Source: Candidatus Eremiobacterota bacterium (lineage in GTDB: Bacteria; Vulcanimicrobiota; Vulcanimicrobiia; Vulcanimicrobiales; Vulcanimicrobiaceae). From it: a DNA stretch of 64,000 bases. Every line of letters begins with the position of its first letter. The stretch's first letter is position 1. Location: contig JAFAYE010000001.1 in NCBI GenBank assembly GCA_019240525.1, positions 1,275,300 to 1,339,299 on the forward strand. The letters are read 5' to 3'. A program made the position numbers and the translations under genes. Under the pieces are notes generated by a model. The model worked only from the letters and a program-made list of their open reading frames with translations, had not been told where the DNA came from and made no database searches. Positions 35,669 through 44,121 of the stretch are shown in pieces.

Positions 35669-36633
35669 TCCTCTCACGCCCGCGGCGGCTTCGCCGCACT
35701 GAGATCGTTCGATCCCTGGTTCGCGAACATCGGGTCCACGTCGAACAGCTCGTAGCGCCGATCTTCGTCGCCGAGCGCTCGAGCGACGCCGGGCCCATCG
35801 AGGCAATGCCCGGGATCGAACGCTTCGACCTCGACGGGGCCGTCGCGTATGCGCGCGAGCTCGCGGCGCTCCGCGTTCGAAGCGTGCTTCTCTTCGGGAT
35901 CCCGGCGGCGAAAGACGAGCGAGCCTCGAGCAGCTACGATGACGACGGCATCGTCCAACGCACGATTCGTGCGATACGATCCGCAGCGCCCGACGTGCTG
36001 GTCATGGCCGACTGCTGCTGCTGCGAATACACGAGCCACGGGCATTGCGGCGTGCTCGATGCGCACGGTGGCGTTGAAAACGACGCGACGGTGGAACTGC
36101 TATGCCGGATTGCGCTCAGCTACGCGCGAGCCGGAGCCGACGTCATCGCGCCGTCCGACATGATGGACGGACGGGTCGCGGCGATCCGAACCGCGCTCGA
36201 CGGCGACGGCGCAAGCGACGTTGCAATCATGGCGTATAGCGCAAAATACGCTTCGGCATTTTACGGGCCGTTTCGCGACGCCGCCGGGTCGGCGCCTCAA
36301 TTCGGCGACCGTCGCGGTTACCAGATGGATCCGCCGAACGCTCGAGAGGCATTACGCGAAATCGCTCTCGACATCGAACAAGGCGCCGATATCGTGATGG
36401 TCAAACCGGGGATGCCCTATCTCGACGTGCTGCGCGCGGCGCGCGACCGCTTCGACGTGCCGCTCGCCGTTTACAATGTGAGCGGCGAGTACGCCATGCT
36501 CAAGGCCGCTGCGCGAAACGGCTGGCTCGACGGCGAACGCGCCGTCGACGAACTTCTAACGGCGTTCGTGCGTGCCGGCGCCGACATCGTCATTACGTAC
36601 TTCGCAAGGGAGTATGCCGCGCGCCATGCATGA
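35665..36633 (+). CDS. hemB: Delta-aminolevulinic acid dehydratase, probable CTG start
   Basis: It condenses two 5-aminolevulinate molecules to porphobilinogen. The first ATG (35806) would remove about 47 residues, yet the upstream in-frame codons encode a genuine HemB N-terminus ([25 protein letters not shown]). There is no in-frame ATG, GTG or TTG back to the previous stop. CTG at 35665 overlaps the hemC TGA as CTGA, has AGGTGG 4 nt upstream, and gives 322 residues. That places the Schiff-base lysines at 194 ([13 protein letters not shown]) and 247 ([10 protein letters not shown]), almost the E. coli numbering. A cysteine-rich metal site [15 protein letters not shown] is present. Confidence 0.9.
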   Translation: MILSRPRRLRRTEIVRSLVREHRVHVEQLVAPIFVAERSSDAGPIEAMPGIERFDLDGAVAYARELAALRVRSVLLFGIPAAKDERASSSYDDDGIVQRTIRAIRSAAPDVLVMADCCCCEYTSHGHCGVLDAHGGVENDATVELLCRIALSYARAGADVIAPSDMMDGRVAAIRTALDGDGASDVAIMAYSAKYASAFYGPFRDAAGSAPQFGDRRGYQMDPPNAREALREIALDIEQGADIVMVKPGMPYLDVLRAARDRFDVPLAVYNVSGEYAMLKAAARNGWLDGERAVDELLTAFVRAGADIVITYFAREYAARHA

Positions 36634-37174
36634 GGACGCGATCGTTCTGCTCGCCGGTGGTCAAGAGCGTCGCTTTCCCGGCAAGCTCGAGCATCACGTT
36701 GACGGGATACCGTTGCTCGCGCGATGCTACGAGCGCCTACGCGCAACCGGCCTGCCGATGTACGTTATCGCCAAAGGATCGTTCTCTCGTGAACTCGACG
36801 CGCGTCTCGAGGCACCCTTCATCGTCGACCGGCATCCCGGATCCGGCCCGCTCCGCGCGTTGCTCGACGCGTGCGCGGCAATTCCGGCAAGGCGCATGTT
36901 CGTCGTCGCGGGAGATCAACCCGAGATCGACACCGGCGTGCTCGAGCGTTTAGAGGCTTCGTGGCAATCGGGCGACGAAGCCGCCGTTCCGGTGCATGAC
37001 GGTCAGATCGAACCCCTCGTTGCGATTTACGATCGCGCGGCGGTTTTGCGCGAAGTGCTGCGATTGCGCGGGCGCGCCGCGATGCGCGAGCTCGTCGCAC
37101 GTTTGGCGACGCGTCTGGTACCGTGCGACGGGAACTCCTTCCACAACGTGAACCATCGGCAGGATCTTGCGTGA
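36626..37174 (+). CDS. MobA-like nucleotidyltransferase
   Basis: A protein of 182 residues with the NTP-transferase fold. [20 protein letters not shown] is the L-x-G-G-x-x-x-R-x-G-x-K nucleotide-binding motif, and [12 protein letters not shown] is the metal-binding GDQP of Mob[18 protein letters not shown] is also typical. MobA attaches GMP to molybdopterin; related enzymes make other activated cofactors or sugars. A formate dehydrogenase needing bis-MGD is encoded 16 kb away, so molybdenum cofactor synthesis is plausible, but the location in a haem operon is odd. An alternative start is ATG 36614. Overlaps hemB by 8 bp and hemL by GTGA. Confidence 0.72.
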   Translation: MHEDAIVLLAGGQERRFPGKLEHHVDGIPLLARCYERLRATGLPMYVIAKGSFSRELDARLEAPFIVDRHPGSGPLRALLDACAAIPARRMFVVAGDQPEIDTGVLERLEASWQSGDEAAVPVHDGQIEPLVAIYDRAAVLREVLRLRGRAAMRELVARLATRLVPCDGNSFHNVNHRQDLA

Positions 37175-38469
37175 AGCTCGAGCGTTCGATCGGCGCTTTT
37201 GCGCGTGCGCGCCGTACCATCGCCGGAGGCGTCAACTCACCGGTACGCGCGCTCGGCGCCGTGGGCCTCGCGCCCGTCTTCATCAAGCAGGGATCCGGCG
37301 CAATGCTCTACGATCTCGACGGGCACGAATACATCGACTACATGATGTCATGGGGTGCCATCTTGCTCGGCCACGCGCATCCCGCGGTCACCCGGGCAGT
37401 GGCTGCTGCCCTGGCGAGAGGTACGTCGTTCGGCACGCCGACCGAACTGGAGAGCGAACTTGCCGAGCAGATCGTTGCGATGATGCCATCGATCGAACGC
37501 GTGCGCTTTGTTTCGAGCGGCACCGAAGCGACGATGTCGGCAATCAGGCTCGCCCGCGGATTCACCGGACGCGCGAAGATCGTGAAATTCGCGGGCTGCT
37601 ACCACGGCCACGCCGACGCCTTCCTGATTGCGGCCGGTTCGGGCGCGCTAACGCACGGCTTTCCCGATTCCCCCGGCGTGACCGATGGCGTAGCGCGCGA
37701 CACGATCGTCTTGCCGTTCAACGATGCGGCCGCGGTAGAAGAAGCGTTCCAAGCCAACGGCGAGTCGATTGCCGGCGTTATCGTCGAGCCCTATCCCGGC
37801 AATATGGGTCTGGTTCTGCCGCATCCCGGCTATCTGCAGCGGTTGCGCGAACTCTGCACGAATTATCGCGCATTGTTGATCTTCGATGAGGTCATGACGG
37901 GTTTCCGCGTGGCGCGCGGCGGGGTACAGGAACGCGAAGGCGTGACACCAGATCTGACGACGTTGGGCAAGGTCATCGGCGGTGGTCTTCCAGCAGCTGC
38001 TTTTGGCGGACGCGCCGACATCATGGCGCAGCTTTCCCCCGACGGCCCCGTCTATCAGGCCGGGACGCTTTCGGGCAATCCGCTCGCAATGGCGGCCGGA
38101 CACGCGGTTTTGAGCAACATCGCCGCGGATGCGACCCTCTACGAGCGGTTGGAAGAGACCACGCGAACGTTGACCGACGGCTTAGCGGAGGTGATGCGCC
38201 GCCACCGCGTCACCTACCAGTGCGCGATGGCCGGGGGCATGTTTTCGCTATTTTTCGCGCCCGAGCCGGTCACCGATCTGACCAGCGCGCGGAAGTCCGA
38301 ACGCACGCTTTTCGCGAAGTATTTCGCGGCAATGCTCGATCGCGGCGTCTATTTGGCCCCTTCACCGTTCGAGACGAATTTTATCTCGGCGAGTCACACG
38401 CGGCACGACGTCGAGCGTACGCTTGCTGCCGCGGACGCCTCACTCGGCGCTCTCCTGGCCACGGCATGA
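37171..38469 (+). CDS. hemL: Glutamate-1-semialdehyde 2,1-aminomutase
   Basis: A PLP enzyme of 432 residues in the class III aminotransferase family. Seen: GGVNSPVRALGAVG, DLDGHEYIDYMMSWGA, FVSSGTEATMSAIRLARG, KFAGCYHGHADAFL, LLIFDEVMTGFRVARGG and the PLP lysine in TTLGKVIGGGLP. It makes 5-aminolevulinate from glutamate-1-semialdehyde, the product of HemA, so this organism uses the C5 route. The GTG start at 37171 overlaps the previous stop (GTGA); ATGA joins it to rex. Confidence 0.95.
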   Translation: MKLERSIGAFARARRTIAGGVNSPVRALGAVGLAPVFIKQGSGAMLYDLDGHEYIDYMMSWGAILLGHAHPAVTRAVAAALARGTSFGTPTELESELAEQIVAMMPSIERVRFVSSGTEATMSAIRLARGFTGRAKIVKFAGCYHGHADAFLIAAGSGALTHGFPDSPGVTDGVARDTIVLPFNDAAAVEEAFQANGESIAGVIVEPYPGNMGLVLPHPGYLQRLRELCTNYRALLIFDEVMTGFRVARGGVQEREGVTPDLTTLGKVIGGGLPAAAFGGRADIMAQLSPDGPVYQAGTLSGNPLAMAAGHAVLSNIAADATLYERLEETTRTLTDGLAEVMRRHRVTYQCAMAGGMFSLFFAPEPVTDLTSARKSERTLFAKYFAAMLDRGVYLAPSPFETNFISASHTRHDVERTLAAADASLGALLATA

Positions 38470-39128
38470 TCGATCGCAATGACTCTTCGCGCTTGGAATC
38501 GGCCGAGCCAATCGTCGAGGTCGCGATTCCGCGTCTGTACGCCTACCATCGCGCTCTGCGCCTCGCGCAAGCGCATGGAAAGCGGACGATTACCTCACAC
38601 GGACTTGCGGCCTTGCTCGGTCACACCGTCGCCAGCACTCAGATTCGAAAGGACCTGTGCACGCTTGGTCCGCTCGGGCGCAGGGGGCAGGGGTATGCGA
38701 TCGATCCACTTGTCGAGCAGCTCGCCCGAGTTTTAGGATTGGAGCATGACTGGCGCATCGCCATCCTCGGGTTTGGATACCTCGGTCGTGCCTTTGCCGC
38801 GTTTCTTGCCGCCCGCGAGCAGCGCTTCAATGTCGCGGCGATCTTCGACCGGTCGACATCGGTCGTGGGAGAACGGTGGCGCGGCATCGTCGTCCGCGAC
38901 GTGGCCGACATGGAACGTGCGCTTCCGCAAGCGGGTTGCAACATTGCAGTGATCGCCGTACCGGCCGACGCCGCCCAGGAGAGCGCGCAGCGCGTCGCCG
39001 ATCTCGGCGTTCGCGCGATCCTGAATTTCGCGCCGCTGCCGCTCGATTTGCGCGGCTCGGTCATCGTTCGGAATATCGATCTTGCCGGCGAAATGGCGAT
39101 CTTGACCCATCATTTGAGTCTCGAGTAA
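38466..39128 (+). CDS. rex: Redox-sensing transcriptional repressor Rex
   Basis: A protein of 220 residues. The N-terminal winged helix contains VASTQIRKDLCTLGPLG and RRGQGYAID, the Rex DNA-recognition pattern, followed by a Rossmann domain WRIAILGFGYLGRAFAAFL that binds NAD(H), and an NFAPLPL motif. Rex leaves its operators when NADH/NAD rises and usually represses respiratory and fermentation genes. In Streptomyces rex heads a hem operon, and here it sits between hemL and hemA, so feedback on haem supply and respiration is likely. I did not find a clear Rex operator upstream of 34181. Confidence 0.9.
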   Translation: MIDRNDSSRLESAEPIVEVAIPRLYAYHRALRLAQAHGKRTITSHGLAALLGHTVASTQIRKDLCTLGPLGRRGQGYAIDPLVEQLARVLGLEHDWRIAILGFGYLGRAFAAFLAAREQRFNVAAIFDRSTSVVGERWRGIVVRDVADMERALPQAGCNIAVIAVPADAAQESAQRVADLGVRAILNFAPLPLDLRGSVIVRNIDLAGEMAILTHHLSLE

Positions 39129-40447
39129 TGCCGATCACGTGCATCGGGCTCTCTCATCACACCGCACCCGTCGAGGTGCGCGAGAGCCACGCGTTTCCCG
39201 CGTCGCGGATGGCCGAAGCCCTGGTCGCGCTACGCGATTATGGGGCGGTGCGCGAGGCCGCGATGTTGCAAACGTGCGGCCGTCTCGAAATCTACGCCGA
39301 ACTCGACGACTACGAGCGCGGCGTCGCGCAAATCAAATCGTTTCTCGCCAACTTCCGCCATGGCGCGACCGGTTACGATATCGAGTCGTATCTTTACACG
39401 CGACTCGGCCATCAAGCCGTGGATCATCTCTTTCGCGTCTGCACCGGTCTGGATTCGATGTTGATCGGCGAAGCGGAGATCTTGGGTCAAGTCAAGGCGG
39501 CATACGTCGCCGCCACACGCGCGAAATCGTTGGGTCGCACGCTGCACTATCTATTTCGGGAAGCGCTCGCCGCCGGAAAGCTGGCGCGCGCACAAACGCG
39601 GATCGGCGTTGAATCCGTCTCGATCGCTACGCTCGCGGTGGAAGCGGCGCGGGCCGGCCTGGGAACGCTCGAAGGCCGGTGCGTTCTCGTCCTCGGCGCC
39701 GGCAAAATGGGGCGCAACGCCGTCAAGCGGCTGCGCCAAGAAGGCGCAGCTCGCGTCGTGGTCGTGAACCGCACGATCTCACGGTCCCGCAAGCTCGTCG
39801 CCGACGCCGGTTTTGGCGAAGCCTTCGAAATGCCCGACGTCGTCGGCGCGCTCGCCGGCGCTGACGTTGTCGTCTCCTCGACGGGAGCCTCGCATTTCGT
39901 GCTCGACGAAGAACACGTGCGCGCCGCGATGGAGCAGCGTCCGGAACGGCCGCTCTTTATCGTCGACATCGCCGTGCCGCGCGACGTCGATCCGGCCGTC
40001 ACGAACATTGCCAACGTTTCTCTCATCGATATCGACGGGCTCAAGTCTCTGGTCGACGAGCGGCTCGACCAGCGTCGCGAAGCGATTCCTGCCGTTGAAG
40101 AAATTATTGCGGAGTACGCGGAGCGCTTCGAGAATTGGTATCGCGCCCGCGTGGCGGTCCCGGTCATCGCACGCTTAACGCAGAAAGCCGAATCGATTCG
40201 GGCTGCCGAACTCAAGCGTCTGCTCGCGCGTTGTCCGGATCTCGGGGAACGCGAACAGATGCTGATCACCGGCACGACGATGACGATCGTCTCGAAGTTG
40301 CTGCACTCTGCGATTTTAAAAATTCGGGAACAAGCGACGATCGACCATGCCGAAGCGCTTTCGAGCGCGCGCGTTCTCGACGATCTCTTCGAGCTGGGGA
40401 GCCGCAAGGAGCCAGAGGTCTCGAACCTCGCTGATGACGGGCAATAA
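39128..40447 (+). CDS. hemA: Glutamyl-tRNA reductase
   Basis: A 439-residue NADPH enzyme that reduces glutamyl-tRNA to glutamate-1-semialdehyde. N-terminal CIGLSHHTAPVEVRE, the catalytic-Cys block MLQTCGRLEIYAE (most family members have CNR, here CGR), HLFRVCTGLDSMLIGEAEILGQ, and VLVLGAGKMGRNAVKRL for NADPH are seen, then the dimerisation helices. The start overlaps the rex stop as TAATG. The 3' end overlaps the next gene by 14 bp. Confidence 0.94.
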   Translation: MPITCIGLSHHTAPVEVRESHAFPASRMAEALVALRDYGAVREAAMLQTCGRLEIYAELDDYERGVAQIKSFLANFRHGATGYDIESYLYTRLGHQAVDHLFRVCTGLDSMLIGEAEILGQVKAAYVAATRAKSLGRTLHYLFREALAAGKLARAQTRIGVESVSIATLAVEAARAGLGTLEGRCVLVLGAGKMGRNAVKRLRQEGAARVVVVNRTISRSRKLVADAGFGEAFEMPDVVGALAGADVVVSSTGASHFVLDEEHVRAAMEQRPERPLFIVDIAVPRDVDPAVTNIANVSLIDIDGLKSLVDERLDQRREAIPAVEEIIAEYAERFENWYRARVAVPVIARLTQKAESIRAAELKRLLARCPDLGEREQMLITGTTMTIVSKLLHSAILKIREQATIDHAEALSSARVLDDLFELGSRKEPEVSNLADDGQ

Positions 40448-41975
40448 CGCCGCCGGCGGTCGAGTCTATTTGGTCGGCGCAGGCCCGGGGGATCCGGGCC
40501 TGTTGACATTGCGGGCGGCCGCCGTGCTCCGCCAGGCCGAGGTATTGCTCTTCGATGCGCTCGCGAGCGAAGCGATCGTGCAGCTCGCGCCGGAGAGCTG
40601 CGAACGCATTTTCGTCGGCAAGCGCGCCGGCGACCACGCGATGGAGCAAGAGGAGATCGAACGACTCGCCATCGCGAAAGCGCGCGAAGGACGCGTCGTC
40701 GTACGTTTGAAGGGAGGCGATCCGTTCGTTTTCGGCCGCGGCGGCGAGGAAGCGCAAGCGCTCCGCGCCACTGGCATTCCGTTCGAAATCGTTCCCGGAA
40801 TTAGTTCGGCGTTCGCGGTTCCGGCTTACGCGGGAATTCCGGTCACGCATCGTGACTACGCGGCATCGGTGACGATTCTCACCGGCCACGAAGACCCCGC
40901 CAAACCATCGTCGACGCTCGATTGGGAGCGGCTTGCCGACCCGCATCGCACGCTCATCCTGCTGATGGCGACGGCGAATCTTCGACAGATCGCCGATCGC
41001 CTGCGCGAACACGGGTTGGCTTCAACGACACCCGTCGCGATCGTGCAAGACGGTACGCGCCCCAACCAGCGAACGGTTCTCGGAACGCTTTCGTCGATTG
41101 CGGAGGAGGCTGTCGCGGCGAAGATCGGCTCGCCGGCCATCGTCGTCGTTGGGGGAGTTGCGCAACTGCGCGAGCAGTTGCGCTGGTTCGATACCGCACC
41201 GCTTTTCGGCAGGCGCGTGCTGATCACGAGGACCGGACCGCAAGCTGCAGTCTTTGCCGAGTCGTTGCTCGCGCGCGGAGCGCAGCCCATCGTCGCGCCC
41301 ACCATCGAGATCGTACCTCCCGGCGAGGTCACCAGCGCGAACGCGGCGCTCGATGAGATTGCTTCGTTCGCATGGGTAATTTTTACGTCGCAAAACGGCG
41401 TCGATTTTTTTTTCGCCCAGCTGCGCGCGCGCCGCGCCGACGCTCGCGCGCTAGGAGGCGCGAAGGTAGCGGCGATCGGCGAGCGCACCGCCAACCGTCT
41501 ACGCGAGTACGGTGTTAACGCAGATCTCGTGCCCGACGTCTTCGTCAGCGAAGAAATGGCCGGCGCGGTGATCCAGCACTCTGAGGCCGGCGAGCGCGTG
41601 CTGATTTATCGAGCGCAAGAAGCACGCGATGCGCTGCCGCGGATGCTCGAAGCGGCCGGTCGCAACGTCACCATCGTCGCCGGTTATAAGACGGTTGTGC
41701 CGAACGATCCGCAATTTGCGCAGAAGGTCGCGCAGGCCGACGTGCTGACCTTCACCAGCGCCAGCACCGTCAACGGCTTCGTCACGCTCCTGGGCGGCAA
41801 AGCGCAAGCGATCGACACGGCGCGCGGGAAGTGCGTTGCTTGCATCGGCCCCATCACCGCGTCGGCCGCAAGCGAGACCGGTCTGCACGTAGACGCCGTC
41901 GCCCAGCGCTTCACCACGGAAGGGTTGCTCGCCGCGCTCGAAGAGCACTTGAGCGCGCAATCGCCATGCAGATAA
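40434..41975 (+). CDS. cobA-hemD: Uroporphyrinogen-III methyltransferase / uroporphyrinogen-III synthase fusion
   Basis: A protein of 513 residues with two enzymes. Residues about 8-250 are a SAM-dependent CobA: VYLVGAGPGDPGLLTLRA, RLKGGDPFVFGRGGEEA, VPGISSAFAVPAYAGIPVTH and TRPNQRTVLGTL. The rest is HemD, a poorly conserved bilobed fold recognisable from GRRVLITRTGPQAAVFAESL, VIFTSQNGVDFFF, AAIGERTANRLREYG and TFTSASTVNGFV. It closes and inverts hydroxymethylbilane to uroporphyrinogen III, then methylates it to precorrin-2, feeding the dehydrogenase in the first gene of the operon. This fusion order is known from Gram-positive bacteria and others. Confidence 0.93.
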   Translation: MTGNNAAGGRVYLVGAGPGDPGLLTLRAAAVLRQAEVLLFDALASEAIVQLAPESCERIFVGKRAGDHAMEQEEIERLAIAKAREGRVVVRLKGGDPFVFGRGGEEAQALRATGIPFEIVPGISSAFAVPAYAGIPVTHRDYAASVTILTGHEDPAKPSSTLDWERLADPHRTLILLMATANLRQIADRLREHGLASTTPVAIVQDGTRPNQRTVLGTLSSIAEEAVAAKIGSPAIVVVGGVAQLREQLRWFDTAPLFGRRVLITRTGPQAAVFAESLLARGAQPIVAPTIEIVPPGEVTSANAALDEIASFAWVIFTSQNGVDFFFAQLRARRADARALGGAKVAAIGERTANRLREYGVNADLVPDVFVSEEMAGAVIQHSEAGERVLIYRAQEARDALPRMLEAAGRNVTIVAGYKTVVPNDPQFAQKVAQADVLTFTSASTVNGFVTLLGGKAQAIDTARGKCVACIGPITASAASETGLHVDAVAQRFTTEGLLAALEEHLSAQSPCR

Positions 41976-42739
41976 CGCTCGGGGTCACGCTTGCCGCAAT
42001 CGTTGCCGCTTTTGCCTATCGCGCGCGCGCGCTTTCGGCCGGCGGTGCGGCCGCGGGCTTTGCCGTCGGAACGGTCGTCTTTGCGAGGGGCGGATGGGCG
42101 GCGGCCGCGGTACTCTTTGCCTTCTTTCTGCCGTCAAGCGCACTCTCGCGGATCGGCGTGCAACGCAAACGCGCCATCGGCGACCCGAACGCTCATCGAG
42201 CCCGCGGCGAATGGCAAGTACTCGCCAACGGAGGCGTTGCGGCTCTCTGCATTCTGATTCAACCGCGAGGCGGCACGGCGTTCGCGGCCGGCTTCGCGGG
42301 TGCGTTCGCCGCGGCCGCAGCCGACACGTGGGGCACCGAGATTGGAACGCTTTCGCGCGGACCTACCGTTTCGATTCTGACCTTGCAACCATTGCCTGCT
42401 GGTCTCTCCGGCGGCGTCACCGCACTCGGACTCGCCGCTACGGTTGCCGGTGCGCTCGCCGTCGCCGTCGTTGCATCCTGCGCCGGCGTGGCGTCGGTTC
42501 GGAGCGTTGCGACAGCAGGCATTGCGGGCGCGCTGCTGGACTCGGTGCTCGGCGCCAGCCTTCAGGCCCGGCGGTGGTGCCCGAAGTGCGCGTGCGAATG
42601 CGAAACGCGGCGTCATACGTGCGGCGTCGCAACCCTGCTTCGGCGCGGCGCGAGTTGGCTCGAGAACGACGGCGTCAACTTCGCCGCCACGCTCTGCGGC
42701 GCAACGGTCGCCGGCGTGATCACGAGCCTTTCGGCGTGA
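41966..42739 (+). CDS. DUF92 family membrane protein
   Basis: A 257-residue protein with six or seven membrane segments. ALSAGGAAAGFAVGTVVFARGGW and AAAADTWGTEIGTLSRG are conserved DUF92 motifs, and TLQPLPAGLSGGVTALGL follows. DUF92 includes plant VTE6, which phosphorylates phytyl phosphate, so an isoprenoid-phosphate kinase activity is possible. Its place in a tetrapyrrole operon is interesting, since phytol is tied to chlorophyll tetrapyrroles in phototrophs, but nothing else here suggests phototrophy. A cysteine cluster (CPKCACECETRRHTC) near residue 200 is unusual. Overlaps the genes on either side. Confidence 0.8.
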   Translation: MQITLGVTLAAIVAAFAYRARALSAGGAAAGFAVGTVVFARGGWAAAAVLFAFFLPSSALSRIGVQRKRAIGDPNAHRARGEWQVLANGGVAALCILIQPRGGTAFAAGFAGAFAAAAADTWGTEIGTLSRGPTVSILTLQPLPAGLSGGVTALGLAATVAGALAVAVVASCAGVASVRSVATAGIAGALLDSVLGASLQARRWCPKCACECETRRHTCGVATLLRRGASWLENDGVNFAATLCGATVAGVITSLSA

Positions 42740-43359
42740 AGAATGCGCATGCCCGGCGCCTCGAGCGGCGGCGGCCTGCGCGACCGCACGTACACCTTCC
42801 GCCACTTCCGGAGAAACGCTACGATATCGCGTATGTCGATCCGCCGTGGCAATACTACGGTAGCCCGATCAAAGACGCAGCCGCGGCGAAACACTATCCG
42901 CTCATGTCGCTCGATGAACTCGCGGCGATCGACATCCGAAAAATTCTGAATCGTCGCGCCGTCGTCTTTCTGTGGGCAACGTGTCCGCGGCTCGATTTTG
43001 CGCTGAAGCTCATCGAGTCGTGGCGGTTACACTATCGCGGTGTCGCCTACGTTTGGGTCAAAGTGAACAAGCGCGGCACGATCATCGCCGGGCAAGGCGT
43101 TCCGCCGACCTTCACCAAGCCGACGTCCGAGCTGCTACTCGCGGCGACGACCAATGCGACCGGGCGGCCTTTCCCCATTTGCGATCTCGCGCAGCCGCAG
43201 GTTGTCTTGCACCCTCGCGGCGCGCACAGTGAGAAGCCTGGAGTCTTTCGCGTCCTGATCGAGCGATTGTGCGGCCCGCGTTCGCGGATCGAGCTCTTCG
43301 CACGATCGCGGCCGCCGGAATGGGACGTGTGGGGAGCGGAGATACCGCTGCCGTCCTGA
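42736..43359 (+). CDS. MT-A70 family adenine N6-methyltransferase
   Basis: A protein of 207 residues. YDIAYVDPPWQYYG contains the catalytic DPPW (35-38) of the MT-A70 family, and FLWATCPRLDFALKLIESW, GRPFPICDLAQPQVVLHPRGAHSEKP and WDVWGAEIPLP complete the usual pattern. Bacterial members methylate adenine in DNA, often as phage-derived or orphan enzymes, and eukaryotic ones methylate RNA. The GTG at 42736 overlaps the DUF92 stop (GTGA), so it is the last gene of the tetrapyrrole operon. There is no partner restriction enzyme, so an orphan regulatory or RNA role is possible. Confidence 0.85.
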   Translation: MKNAHARRLERRRPARPHVHLPPLPEKRYDIAYVDPPWQYYGSPIKDAAAAKHYPLMSLDELAAIDIRKILNRRAVVFLWATCPRLDFALKLIESWRLHYRGVAYVWVKVNKRGTIIAGQGVPPTFTKPTSELLLAATTNATGRPFPICDLAQPQVVLHPRGAHSEKPGVFRVLIERLCGPRSRIELFARSRPPEWDVWGAEIPLPS

Positions 43360-43419
43360 GGACCCCACCCCGTCACGAGCGGGGGCGCTGCGGCGCTGAA
43401 ATCGAAGGGATCCAACGAC

Positions 43420-44121
43420 ATGACGGCAATGGCCCGGGCTCGAGAACGAATGGGAGGCGCGACTCTCGCCTCGCTGGCGCTGCACGTCCTGGCAGTGCTC
43501 GCTATTCCCGCGCTGGCGTGGACCGCCTCGAGCGCGACCCCCGTTGAAACCGTGAGCTTCGTCCGAATTCTTCACATCCAAATCGTTCCACCCAAGCCGG
43601 CGTTACCGCCGCGGGCGATCGCACCGCACCACGAACCGACGCCGACGATCAATTTCGCCAGTAAGACGCACGTCGTTCGAACGATGCCGCATCGCAACGC
43701 ATCGCCCGAACCCGCGGTTGCAACCAACGCGCCCGCAGCTCCGGCCGTCGGCACGATCACCCGCGCCGGCACGGGCAGCGCCGAGAGCAACGGCGCTCCC
43801 AACGCCACGCCGTCACCGGCGTCGCGCGCCGTGGCGAGCGTCGGCACGCATCAAAATGGCGGGTATTTGCCGTTTGGCGCCGAGCAGCCCGATCCGGTTC
43901 TCGATCCGGGCATTCGCAAGCAGCTCGAAGCGCTCGGAGCGCACGTGACCCTTATCGTCACCGTCGGCGACGACGGGCGCACCGAAAACGTGCTCTTCGA
44001 TCCTCCGGTGGAGATGCAGCTGGAGAGCAAGATTCGAGCGCTGCTCGCCGACGCGAGTTGGGATCCTGCGGTCTGCGGCGGCGGAGTCGCGTGCGAAGCG
44101 CGCACCACAATCAAGTTATAA
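43420..44121 (+). CDS. TonB-like periplasm-spanning protein
   Basis: A 233-residue protein with a basic N-terminus, one hydrophobic helix (about 14-36), a Pro/Ala/Thr-rich middle (about 55-145, with PPKPALPPRAIAP) and a compact C-terminal domain containing VTLIVTVGDDGRTENVLFDPP, which resembles the beta-strand/helix region of TonB C-termini. This would transmit energy from the inner membrane to outer membrane receptors, implying a diderm envelope. No exbBD genes are adjacent. The Cys pair CGGGVACEA near the end is not typical. Convergent with arginase, overlapping it by 6 bp. Confidence 0.65.
   Translation: MTAMARARERMGGATLASLALHVLAVLAIPALAWTASSATPVETVSFVRILHIQIVPPKPALPPRAIAPHHEPTPTINFASKTHVVRTMPHRNASPEPAVATNAPAAPAVGTITRAGTGSAESNGAPNATPSPASRAVASVGTHQNGGYLPFGAEQPDPVLDPGIRKQLEALGAHVTLIVTVGDDGRTENVLFDPPVEMQLESKIRALLADASWDPAVCGGGVACEARTTIKL

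Noticed and set aside
42094-42735. Upstream extension of the MT-A70 frame
   Set aside because: Arg-rich shadow of DUF92; GTG 42736 gives the expected enzyme.
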